The translations under genes were made by a program, and so were the position numbers. Below the pieces are notes generated by a model. That model saw only the letters and a program-made list of their open reading frames with translations, was not told the origin of the DNA and did no database searches. Positions 1 to 6,215 of a DNA stretch of 8,103 nucleotides are shown here, in pieces. The DNA lies in contig PWGF01000298.1 of the NCBI GenBank assembly GCA_003554375.1, positions 1-8,103 of the forward strand. The letters are read 5' to 3'. Each line of letters opens with the position of its first letter. The stretch's first letter is position 1. The DNA is from Spirochaetaceae bacterium (GTDB lineage Bacteria; Spirochaetota; Spirochaetia; DSM-27196; SKKC01).

Positions 1-1306
1 GCTCATCTGCGCCTTCCCTCCTCGGTCCTTCGCGGTCCGGATCGTCACCCGACGGGATGGTCTCCTGGCTCGTTTCCTCGGAAACCTCGAAATCCGCGCC
101 CTGCTGCTGCCCCGGATCCACTGTCTCAATCCGTTGAGCCCGTATCACGTCCGCTACCCGCCGAGCTGCTCCCCCTTCGCCTCCGTGATCCACTACAATC
201 GTCTCCCGAAACTCGGAATGTGGGGCATTTGCGGGCTCCCGCATTTCGAACGTTCCAAGCCCAGCGTACAGATCCGTGGTTCTGCGCGCCAACCCCGCTT
301 CCGTGGTTCCGTTGAGCACCTGCACCTCGATCGTTCGACCCGGCTCACCGGCCGCTTCCGGCGAACGGAGGCTATCGCGAACTTGGCTGACCGTCTCTTG
401 GAGCCAGCGCCCTTCGAAGTGGGGAAAGAGCAGCGTGCGCTCCTCACCTGCTACGGTGACCTCACGCTTCGCTCCCTGTACCTCGGACACCACCACAGAC
501 TCCTCATACAAGTTCCCAAGCTCTTCTAGCAGAGACTGATACGAGCGTTCATCAAGATCGGTCTCCACATGGCGATACAAGAGTGCCGACACCTCATCGT
601 GAGAGAGCAACACGGCCCTTCGAGTCATCTCACTGATAAGCTCGCGCACGAACTCGTTCCTACGTCCGGCCGCGTCCTCGCGGAACTCTTCGCTGTCGTC
701 CAGCGTGAAGTATGCCTTTGCTTGTGCCCCGTCGAGTCGGTTGGTTCCGCCAGGCAACATCACTCGCGCCGGCGCCGCCTCCGCCGCCCCACCGGTCCCA
801 ACCGAGTCGGGCGTCCCGTGCACCGAATCTGGCGACACATACTGGTCCACGGATGTAGGCAGGAAGAGCTGGACACCGCCGAGTGTATCGACAAGAGCTT
901 CAAGACCATCCACCGAGAGCGACAAGTAGTGCGGTACCTCGGCGCCCAGGAGGTCTTCCACAGTGGAACGATACGCGTCCACTCCCTCCTGACGATAGAT
1001 TTCCTCTATCCGATCGGTCCGCCCGAGACTCGGTAGAATGGCCCCTGTCTTCCCCGGCACGTGAAAGAGCGCGGCTCTCCCGGTCAACGGGGCATACATC
1101 AAGACGTGAGAACTGAGGAGTTGTTTCTCCGCCCCTTCCCCCTGGGAGACCGTAACCAAAACGTTGAAGTCCTCATCGGCCTCCACAAGCCGGGTGATCG
1201 TGTCCCCTCTAACTTCTCGATAGATGAACGCGGTAGTAAAGGCGATTACGACAACAATGAAGAATAGGATTACGATCGAGCTGTCCAGATGCACGCGCCG
1301 CTTCAT
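1..1306 (-). CDS. LytR-CpsA-Psr (LCP)-like membrane-anchored envelope protein with LytR_C domain, 3' end outside window
   Basis: This frame is open from an ATG at 1306 to the left edge, giving 435 residues with no stop, so the C-terminus is missing. Residues 1-9 are a short basic cytoplasmic N-terminus and about 10-29 form a single membrane anchor. An LCP-like core follows at about 47-230; its recognisable landmarks are the GGVQLFLP strand (143-150) and the LDGAQAKAY segment (191-199). A LytR_C-type domain (about 325-390, opening IEVQVLNGTTEAGLARR) comes next, then an acidic low-complexity tail. LCP enzymes normally transfer polyprenyl-linked glycopolymers to peptidoglycan, but the arginine motifs that bind the pyrophosphate are not visible here, so the activity is doubtful. 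Residues 152-183 look like a low-complexity insertion. The gene follows nadD by 64 bp and has no strong ribosome binding site. A weak promoter candidate (TTGCGC at 1340-1345, TACCAT at 1316-1321, read on the minus strand) could give it its own transcript. The family call is fairly secure; the function is open. Confidence 0.82.
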   Translation of the reverse strand, partial: MKRRVHLDSSIVILFFIVVVIAFTTAFIYREVRGDTITRLVEADEDFNVLVTVSQGEGAEKQLLSSHVLMYAPLTGRAALFHVPGKTGAILPSLGRTDRIEEIYRQEGVDAYRSTVEDLLGAEVPHYLSLSVDGLEALVDTLGGVQLFLPTSVDQYVSPDSVHGTPDSVGTGGAAEAAPARVMLPGGTNRLDGAQAKAYFTLDDSEEFREDAAGRRNEFVRELISEMTRRAVLLSHDEVSALLYRHVETDLDERSYQSLLEELGNLYEESVVVSEVQGAKREVTVAGEERTLLFPHFEGRWLQETVSQVRDSLRSPEAAGEPGRTIEVQVLNGTTEAGLARRTTDLYAGLGTFEMREPANAPHSEFRETIVVDHGGEGGAARRVADVIRAQRIETVDPGQQQGADFEVSEETSQETIPSGDDPDREGPRREGADE

Positions 1307-1370
1307 TCACATAGAATGGTACACGGTCGCGCCGACAATGCGCAAGCTCCCCCCGATACGCCTCGCACCG

Positions 1371-1946
1371 TCAGAAGGCGAAGCCGGGATAAACCCGATG
1401 TCGCTCGATATAATCGTATACCCTTTCGGGCACCAAAAAGCGAATAGATGCGCCGCGTTCCAGCCTTCGGCGAATCGCGCTCGATGAGATGGGCAACCGC
1501 TCACAGTCGATATGGGAGGTCTCGATATCAGGCACGGATTCGTGTACGCCGGCACGTGGTGCCACAAGAATGCTGCAGCGCTCAAGGAGCTCGTCCACCA
1601 TTCGCCACTTCCGAAAATCAGGCAGCAGATCGTCTCCGATTATCAGACTCGGGTTGCTTCCGTACTCCTGCTCGAACTGCCGAACAGTATCGATAGTGTA
1701 CGACGGCCCATCACGCTTCATCTCCCAATCGAGAACATGGAATCCAGAATGGCCTTCGATTGCTTCTTGAACCATGGCCAATCGATCGCCGTTCGATACC
1801 ATACTACTGAGCTTCTTGTGGGGCGGAGCGCCAACGGGAACGAAAAACACCTTCTCTATGCTAAATTGGCACAGAACCTGGTCCGCAATATGTAAGTGCG
1901 CCACATGAACCGGATCAAAGCTACCGCCCAGAATTGCTCCCTGCAC
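1371..1946 (-). CDS. nadD: Nicotinate-nucleotide adenylyltransferase (NadD)
   Basis: The product is 191 residues, the usual size. NadD joins ATP and nicotinate mononucleotide to make nicotinic acid adenine dinucleotide, the step before NAD synthetase, in the cytosol. The nucleotidyltransferase signature GGSFDPVHVAHL is at residues 7-18, with the two histidines H14 and H17 of the HxxH motif. PPHKK (41-45), PSYTIDT (81-87) and IGDDLLPDFRKW (103-114) are typical of the substrate-binding and core regions. ISSSAIRRRL (153-162) is the C-terminal ISSTxIR-type motif that contacts the ATP phosphates. The start is a GTG chosen because the protein must begin just before the GGSFDP loop and because AAGGAG sits six bases upstream. 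The gene lies 105 bp after obgE and 64 bp before the LCP gene, an order familiar from many bacteria where nadD follows obg. No oddities were seen. Confidence 0.96.
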   Translation of the reverse strand: MQGAILGGSFDPVHVAHLHIADQVLCQFSIEKVFFVPVGAPPHKKLSSMVSNGDRLAMVQEAIEGHSGFHVLDWEMKRDGPSYTIDTVRQFEQEYGSNPSLIIGDDLLPDFRKWRMVDELLERCSILVAPRAGVHESVPDIETSHIDCERLPISSSAIRRRLERGASIRFLVPERVYDYIERHRVYPGFAF

Positions 1947-1952
1947 GCGTCA

Positions 1953-1958
1953 CTCCTT
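1953..1958 (-). promoter_or_regulatory. Ribosome binding site deciding the nadD GTG start
   Basis: On the minus strand this reads AAGGAG, a near-perfect Shine-Dalgarno, six bases before the GTG at 1946-1944. It fixes the non-ATG start of nadD. Confidence 0.8.
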
Positions 1959-1976
1959 GTTGGTCGGATAGCCTCT

Positions 1977-2014
1977 ACGCCTCAGGCGTTCCTATGCCTA
2001 CTCGGAGATCCGAG
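1977..2014. repeat. Two small hairpins in the obgE-nadD spacer
   Basis: The spacer contains ACGCC-TCA-GGCGT at 1977-1989 (five-base stem, three-base loop) and CTCGG-AGAT-CCGAG at 2001-2014 (five-base stem, four-base loop). Neither is followed by a T run on the minus strand, so they do not look like an intrinsic terminator. They may stabilise or process the mRNA between obgE and nadD, or be chance in GC-rich DNA. Confidence 0.35.
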
Positions 2015-2051
2015 CTCCGCCCTGGCCGGACGTCGTCTCGGCCTGGTCCGT

Positions 2052-3215
2052 TCAAGAAGGCTCTCCCGTGGAATGTCCCTCCGGCGAATATCCCTCCGAC
2101 TTCTCCCCGGAGCCGATGTCCGCCCCCGAGCTGCTTCCGGCGGATGGACGTGTACCTTGCGCCACTTCCCAGCGCCATCCTGCACCCTCCCGCACCTCCG
2201 GCTCGGCCGTATTCGCGTCGCCCGGCCCCTCCTCAATGCCGGCGCGGTAGGCGAACAGCTCGCGGATCAGCTCCGGAATACCCTGTCGGGTCGCTACACT
2301 GATCCCGACAACCGTATCCTTGGGATACGCCACGGTGAGCTTCCGGAGCTCATCCTCGCTTCCGAGAATGTCCAGCTTGTTTCCTACAACCAGCTTAGGC
2401 TTTTCCGCAATTGAACGATCGAATTCGCGAACCTCAGCAAGCACCGTCTCCACCGTATCGACCGGGTTTCCCTCCGAGAGGTCCACTAAAATCAACAGAA
2501 CGGCGGTACGGGTCACGTGTTTGAGGAACTTGAACCCGAGCCCCCGGCCTTCATGCGCTCCTTCGATGATACCCGGCACATCGGCGATCACCAAGTCAGC
2601 ACCGTCACGACGCAAGACTCCGAGATTTGGCTCCCGGGTAGTAAAAGGATACTCAGCCACCGTAGGACGGGCATTGCTCAACGCGGACAACAGGCTCGAT
2701 TTCCCGGCATTCGGTCTGCCGACGAGCCCCACGTCCGCGATCAGAGACAACTCGATCTTGGCACGGCATTCCTGTCCCGGTTGTCCAGGCTGCGCATAGC
2801 GAGGTGCCTGCCGGCGAGCACTCTTGAAGTTGACGTTGCCTTTTCCGCCACGTCCGCCGACCAGGATCTTCGCCTCGTCCGCTCGGGTCAGGTCCGCAAG
2901 CACCTCACCTGTGTGAGCATCCCGAACGACAGTTCCCGGTGGAACTTCAATCCTGGCAGGTTCTCCCGAGCGTCCGTGCCGGCATGCACCCGCTCCGGGA
3001 TGTCCGGCTTCCGCGGCGATGACATTCCGCCCCGCCAGGTGGGAGAGGGTACGCAACATGTCTGAGCGGACCACGACAACATCGCCGCCCCGGCCGCCGT
3101 CACCGCCGTCCGGCCCCCCTCGCGGGACGTACTTCTCCCGGCGGAAGCTGACAGCGCCGGCCCCGCCGCGACCCGAGCGCAGCGTTACGTATATCTCATC
3201 GATAAACGGCTTCAT
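2052..3215 (-). CDS. obgE: Obg/CgtA family GTPase ObgE, ribosome assembly factor
   Basis: The product is 387 residues. Obg proteins are slow GTPases that bind the 50S subunit late in assembly and link ribosome state to growth and stress. The glycine-rich Obg fold fills residues 1-158, with clusters at 15-44 and 120-127. The GTPase domain follows: G1 loop GRPNAGKS at 166-173, switch I FTTREPNLG at 191-199 with the effector threonine pair, G3 DVPG at 212-215 followed by IIEGAHEGRGLG, G4 NKLD at 279-282, and a G5-like SVATRQG at 306-312. All residues needed for nucleotide binding are present. After about residue 325 there is no recognisable Obg C-terminal (OCT) domain, only a Gly/Ser/Glu-rich tail that is probably disordered. 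The ATG was chosen because the MKPFIDE opening matches the usual Obg N-terminus; the ribosome binding site is weak. The gene lies 112 bp after rpmA, the classical rplU-rpmA-obg order. Confidence 0.97.
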   Translation of the reverse strand: MKPFIDEIYVTLRSGRGGAGAVSFRREKYVPRGGPDGGDGGRGGDVVVVRSDMLRTLSHLAGRNVIAAEAGHPGAGACRHGRSGEPARIEVPPGTVVRDAHTGEVLADLTRADEAKILVGGRGGKGNVNFKSARRQAPRYAQPGQPGQECRAKIELSLIADVGLVGRPNAGKSSLLSALSNARPTVAEYPFTTREPNLGVLRRDGADLVIADVPGIIEGAHEGRGLGFKFLKHVTRTAVLLILVDLSEGNPVDTVETVLAEVREFDRSIAEKPKLVVGNKLDILGSEDELRKLTVAYPKDTVVGISVATRQGIPELIRELFAYRAGIEEGPGDANTAEPEVREGAGWRWEVAQGTRPSAGSSSGADIGSGEKSEGYSPEGHSTGEPS

Positions 3216-3225
3216 GGACGCTCTA

Positions 3226-3261
3226 CCGGAAACCGCCGACAGGGCATACTTCCGCTTCCGG
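3226..3261. repeat. Inverted repeat in the rpmA-obgE spacer
   Basis: CCGGAA at 3226-3231 and TTCCGG at 3256-3261 are exact inverted six-base arms around a 24-base loop. They lie 11 bases upstream of the obgE start. The rest of the 112-bp spacer shows no convincing promoter or terminator. The structure could modulate obgE translation, but six-base arms at this composition may be chance. Confidence 0.25.
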
Positions 3262-3327
3262 ATTCGTGCCGGCCGAAAGCGGCGTGTTTCGAAAGGAGTG
3301 GTAGTCCCTTAGCGATCAAGCAGGCGC

Positions 3328-3630
3328 TTACTCGCCCCCGGCCGGAGTCGGCTCTTGCACGGCGGTCGGCTCAGCAGATTGAACAGGTTCAAGGAATACG
3401 ACCCGCTTCCCCTTCCGCTCGCGAAACCGTACGCGCCCGTCCGCTTTGGCGAACAAGGTATCATCCCTTCCCTGTCCAACGAAGTCGCCGGGATGGAACC
3501 GGGTCCCACGTTGCCGCACTAGGATAGATCCGGCGGACACCAGCTCACCGCCGAACCGTTTCACACCGAGACGCTTGGATATGCTCTCTCTACCGTTCTT
3601 GGAGCTTCCGCCACCCTTCTTGTGTGCCAT
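3328..3630 (-). CDS. rpmA: 50S ribosomal protein L27 (bL27)
   Basis: The product is 100 residues. L27 sits next to the peptidyl-transferase centre, and its flexible N-terminus reaches the tRNA acceptor ends. The mature-type N-terminus MAHKKGGGSSKNGRES is followed by the usual core, including RQRGTRFHPG, DDTLFAKADGRVRF and the basic RERKGKRVVF stretch. The family is usually near 85 residues; about 15 extra residues rich in Pro, Glu and Thr close this one. The ATG at 3630 was chosen because it gives the standard start and has AGAGGA at 3638-3643, seven bases upstream. The same frame is open further, to a GTG at 3690, which would add 20 residues. That extension contains no recognisable Prp cleavage motif, so I prefer the shorter form. 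The gene lies between the Prp protease and obgE. Confidence 0.96.
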   Translation of the reverse strand: MAHKKGGGSSKNGRESISKRLGVKRFGGELVSAGSILVRQRGTRFHPGDFVGQGRDDTLFAKADGRVRFRERKGKRVVFLEPVQSAEPTAVQEPTPAGGE

Positions 3631-3646
3631 AGTCTTGTCCTCTCTT

Positions 3647-3675
3647 ATGTCACTTTGCCTGTCATCAGTTGTCAA
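3647..3675 (-). promoter_or_regulatory. Candidate promoter upstream of rpmA
   Basis: On the minus strand a perfect -35 hexamer TTGACA occupies 3675-3670. A weak -10 candidate TGACAT lies at 3652-3647 after a 17-base spacer and matches three of six consensus positions. It lies in the unusually long 204-bp gap between the Prp gene and rpmA, where an internal operon promoter would make sense. The -10 match is poor, and the predicted transcript start would be very close to the ribosome binding site. Confidence 0.3.
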
Positions 3676-3748
3676 ACCGTGCCGCAACACGACGCCACCC
3701 TAAGGTCGCGCGTCCACCGCGTCGCTACCTAACAGTGTACCAAGTTTG

Positions 3749-3761
3749 AGCTTCCGAAGCT
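3749..3761. repeat. Short perfect hairpin between prp and rpmA
   Basis: AGCTTCCGAAGCT forms six-base arms around one central base. On the minus strand it is followed by CAAACTTGG and not by a T run, so it is not a convincing terminator for prp. It may be an mRNA structure or chance. Confidence 0.25.
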
Positions 3762-3834
3762 ACCGGGGACACGGTTCGCGCTCCGGCACAAGGGCACATC
3801 CTTCTTCCGCGGCGCCGGCCGCCCGTACCACGAC

Positions 3835-4203
3835 TCAGCCTTCCGGAGCTCCTGCACCGCTCACAAGATTGCCGGCTTCCTCCGCGGCCTGCAACCGGAC
3901 CGACTTCGGGTACTCCGTGGCAAGATCCGAAAGACCTTGCATCACCGTAGCGGCAATTCCCCTGAAGCGCTCACACGCCGCCGGCTCTACGGAGAGAATG
4001 CGCACTTCAAAGCTACCGCGACGCAGTGCGCTGCCATCCACCCGTATCCCCTCTTCCGCGAGCAAAGTCCGCGCGAAGGTTTTCAGCAAGACCGAAACCG
4101 CTGCGCAAACCGGGTCCGCCCCCGAGACGACGCTTCCTGCATGCCCGTCACTGGTTATCCGAGCCGGCAGCCCCTGCTTGGTAGTAACATCTATCCGGAT
4201 CAC
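3835..4203 (-). CDS. prp: Ribosomal-processing cysteine protease Prp (YsxB/DUF464 family)
   Basis: Prp proteases of Firmicutes clip an N-terminal extension from L27 before the ribosome can work. This product is 122 residues from the GTG start, close to the family's size. The catalytic pair is visible: DGHAG with H21, and DPVCAAVS with C33, spaced as in the family. VMQGLSDLATEYPKSVRL (88-105) matches the typical C-terminal helix and YP turn. The GTG at 4203 was chosen because GGAGAG at 4209-4214 sits five bases upstream and because the protein then opens directly with the first strand, MIRIDVTT. A TTG at 4251 would add 16 residues but has weaker support. The gene lies in the classical place between rplU and rpmA, 158 bp after rplU. 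That spacer shows only short GC-rich fold-backs, such as GGTCGG/CCGGCC around a GAAAA loop at about 4276-4292. The family call is strong; the substrate in this organism is uncertain. Confidence 0.88.
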   Translation of the reverse strand: MIRIDVTTKQGLPARITSDGHAGSVVSGADPVCAAVSVLLKTFARTLLAEEGIRVDGSALRRGSFEVRILSVEPAACERFRGIAATVMQGLSDLATEYPKSVRLQAAEEAGNLVSGAGAPEG

Positions 4204-4361
4204 CTTCGCTCTCCGGGATCCGTCTCCGGCCGCCTCTTCCAGCCGAGACAAGAGCCGGTTGTTCGTTCCATGAACGGCCGGTTTTCCCGACCCTCATGCT
4301 CACTGCCCGGGCTACGCGCTCGGCGTACCGCGCCTGCAACGCGATCGCCTTTCCACGTCGC

Positions 4362-4676
4362 CTACGCCGTCGGCAGCTCCCGGATCCTCAGCACCGAGTA
4401 GTGGCACCTGTGTCCGTGCTTCCGGCGGTAGCCCTTGCGCCGCTTGTACTTATAGACGGTGATCTTGGGATCTCTGCCCTGCTCCTCGATTTCCGCCTTC
4501 ACCTGTGCGCCGTCGACATACGGCTTGCCGACCTTAACTCCCTGGTCCGTACGAACCATGAGCACCGAAGGAAGCTCTACCACGTCTCCTGCGGTCCCCG
4601 GAAGCCGGTCCACCTTGATTCGTGCATCCTGTTCCGCTTTATACTGCTTGCCACCAATCTCTACGAGTGCGTACAT
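4362..4676 (-). CDS. rplU: 50S ribosomal protein L21 (bL21)
   Basis: The product is 104 residues, the normal length. L21 binds 23S rRNA in the large subunit. It opens with MYALVEIGGKQYKAEQD, the standard start, and carries the conserved C-terminal RNA-binding stretch KYKRRKGYRRKHGHR at 76-90. The ATG at 4676 matches the family start; GGA lies about nine bases upstream, a modest ribosome binding site. It is the first gene of the minus-strand cluster and has a fair promoter upstream. It probably shares a transcript with prp, rpmA, obgE and nadD. No L21 leader structure was recognised in the short 5' region. Confidence 0.97.
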   Translation of the reverse strand: MYALVEIGGKQYKAEQDARIKVDRLPGTAGDVVELPSVLMVRTDQGVKVGKPYVDGAQVKAEIEEQGRDPKITVYKYKRRKGYRRKHGHRCHYSVLRIRELPTA

Positions 4677-4712
4677 ATTAGGTATTCCAGTTTTCGTGAA
4701 AGGTTGACGTTA

Positions 4713-4742
4713 CTTCTACACGATTTCTCGCTCGGTGGTCAA
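4713..4742 (-). promoter_or_regulatory. Probable promoter of the rplU cluster
   Basis: On the minus strand, TTGACC (4742-4737, five of six to consensus) and TAGAAG (4718-4713, four of six) are separated by 18 bases. Initiation near 4706 would leave a leader of about 30 bases before the rplU ATG. It sits in the only divergent intergenic space of the window, where a promoter is expected. Confidence 0.55.
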
Positions 4743-4770
4743 GATCATGCGCCGGTCAGGATGACGCTCT

Positions 4771-6144
4771 ATGCCCGATGAAAGCCGACAGAACAGTCTT
4801 CACGGCTCGCTCGCTACGCCATGGGGGATCTTCCTCTTTTGGATTCCACTGGGACTGATGTGGATCTTCATGGCGGTCGAGCAACCGGCGATGTCTGCCG
4901 TCATCGCGCGGCTGCCGGAAGAGACGGTGAATCTGGCCGCGTTTGGAGTGGCCTTTTCGCTGGCGCTGGCGGTGGAAAGCCCAATTCTCCAGCTGCTCTC
5001 GGCCAGCACTGCACTGAGCACCGGCAGAGATCGGTACCGAACACTTCTGCGCTTCATGCACATCGTCGGAGCCCTGATTACGGTATTACACCTTGTGTTG
5101 GCCGCCTCGCCGCTGTTCTCTATACTGGCGCGCAATGTGTTGGAGGTCCCCCCGGAAGTAGTCGAGCCGGCTCGCAGCGGTTTCCTGCTCATGGTGCCGT
5201 TTGCCGCCACGGTAGGATACCGCCGGCTATGGCAGGGTATGCTTATTCGCTACGGGAAGACCCGGCTTATTCCGATAACCGTCGCCGCACGGCTTATAGG
5301 AACCGTCGCCGTCCTTCTATGGGGATACGTGACCGAGGCAATGCCGGGAGCACAGCTAGCCGGCCTTGCCCTGATTGTAGGCACAACCGCCGGCGCTGTC
5401 AGCTCGTATCTGTTCGTCCACCGAATCGTACGCCACGAGATGCCGGGAGAGGCGCCTGACGGACCGTTGTCTGCGCGGCAACTCGTGTCGTTCTACGTTC
5501 CGCTTTCGCTTACATCGATCATCTACCTAAGCGCACAGCCGCTTCTGACATTCGCGATCGCTCGAAGCTACCTTCCGCTACCGAGCCTTGCGGTATGGCC
5601 GGTCATTAAAGCATACCTGTTTCTGTATAACTCCCTGGCTCTCTCGACCCAAGAGGTGATCGTGACCGTTAAAGCTCGTTCCGATGGCTCGCTTCCTGCA
5701 GCGCGACGGATGCTAACCGGCCTCGGCGCCGCGCTCACCGGTCTGTTCGCGCTGACGGCGTTCACTCCGCCGGCAGATCTCTGGTTCAGCGCCGTATCCG
5801 GCCTATCGGATGCGTTGATGCCGTTCACCAACGCACCGCTACTCGTGCTCATCGCCGCGCCGGCGCTTCTCACCGTCAAGAGCTGGTATCGCGGCGTCCT
5901 TATCGCGGAGCACCGTACCGGAGTCCTTGCTCGCGCAGTCACGCTCCACACCGTGGTGCTTTTCGCGCTTGCCTGGGTTGGGCCGATGCTCTTCCCAGAG
6001 ATACCGGGAGCTACTCTGGCATCAGCAGCCCTGGTTGTTTCCCTCGCGATCGAGGCTGTCTATCTCCATCTCGAGGCGGCACGCAACTCCAAGAGACTTG
6101 TTGTAGCGGAAGCTGCCGCGGAGGCCGAAGCTGAAGCCCGTTAA
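4771..6144 (+). CDS. MATE/MOP-superfamily membrane protein, progressive-ankylosis (ANK)-like
   Basis: This 457-residue protein is strongly hydrophobic, with roughly 12 membrane segments: about 17-38, 54-76, 93-115, 131-148, 162-183, 190-212, 233-252, 266-286, 307-325, 345-361, 379-398 and 405-426. The halves repeat each other: FWIPLGLMWI (23-32) with FYVPLSLTSI (231-240), MLIRYGKTR (157-165) with VLIAEHRTG (366-374), and PGAQLAGLAL (192-201) with PGATLASAAL (402-411). This is the two-bundle plan of the MOP flippase/MATE transporters. The opening and the late RGVLIAEHRTG...PGATLAS pattern recall eukaryotic ANKH, which is linked to export of pyrophosphate or ATP and citrate. The bacterial substrate is unknown and I do not infer one. 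The tail ends in an Ala/Glu run. The ATG at 4771 has AGGA nine bases upstream. It is transcribed away from rplU and toward the vWA gene, with no partner gene on its strand. Confidence 0.75.
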   Translation: MPDESRQNSLHGSLATPWGIFLFWIPLGLMWIFMAVEQPAMSAVIARLPEETVNLAAFGVAFSLALAVESPILQLLSASTALSTGRDRYRTLLRFMHIVGALITVLHLVLAASPLFSILARNVLEVPPEVVEPARSGFLLMVPFAATVGYRRLWQGMLIRYGKTRLIPITVAARLIGTVAVLLWGYVTEAMPGAQLAGLALIVGTTAGAVSSYLFVHRIVRHEMPGEAPDGPLSARQLVSFYVPLSLTSIIYLSAQPLLTFAIARSYLPLPSLAVWPVIKAYLFLYNSLALSTQEVIVTVKARSDGSLPAARRMLTGLGAALTGLFALTAFTPPADLWFSAVSGLSDALMPFTNAPLLVLIAAPALLTVKSWYRGVLIAEHRTGVLARAVTLHTVVLFALAWVGPMLFPEIPGATLASAALVVSLAIEAVYLHLEAARNSKRLVVAEAAAEAEAEAR

Positions 6145-6156
6145 GCGCCGGCGCTT
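6143..6156. repeat. Perfect 14-base palindrome at the stop of the membrane-protein gene
   Basis: AAGCGCCGGCGCTT is its own reverse complement and begins inside the TAA stop codon. As RNA it could fold with a five-base stem and a four-base loop. No T run follows in either direction, so it is not a classical intrinsic terminator, although its position between convergent genes suits a role in transcript ends. Confidence 0.4.
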
Positions 6157-6170
6157 CCCAATGCACCGCG

Positions 6171-6197
6171 GCAGACAGCGCGGAGCAGACAGCGCGG
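6171..6197. repeat. Tandem 13-base direct repeat in the convergent gap
   Basis: GCAGACAGCGCGG occurs twice, at 6171-6183 and 6185-6197, one base apart. It is the only tandem repeat seen in a non-coding part of the window. It could be a protein-binding site or a replication-slippage product. Confidence 0.5.
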
Positions 6198-6215
6198 GGC
6201 GGGCGGCAAGAACGG

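Noticed and set aside
134..1036. Plus-strand open frames at 134-529 and 569-1036
   Set aside because: They lie antisense to the LCP gene, whose minus frame has a membrane anchor, LCP landmarks and a LytR_C domain. The plus-strand peptides are basic and resemble no family.
1896..2414. Plus-strand open frames across the 3' end of obgE and the nadD spacer
   Set aside because: GC-rich antisense frames rich in Arg, Pro and Ser, without a ribosome binding site or recognisable domain.
3746..4273. 175-residue plus-strand frame over prp
   Set aside because: Shadow of the Prp gene, which has intact catalytic motifs on the other strand; Ser/Arg/Pro-rich composition is typical of antisense frames.
4148..4339. 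Small minus-strand frame between rplU and prp
   Set aside because: It overlaps the prp start in another frame, is very arginine-rich and has no clear Shine-Dalgarno.
4341..4348. GCGATCGC octamer resembling the cyanobacterial HIP1 motif
   Set aside because: This full octamer does not stand out as abundant in the window, and nothing else suggests a cyanobacterium.
4704..4732. Plus-strand TTGACG as a promoter for the membrane-protein gene
   Set aside because: No acceptable -10 hexamer lies 15 to 19 bases downstream; CTCGCT at the 17-base position does not fit.
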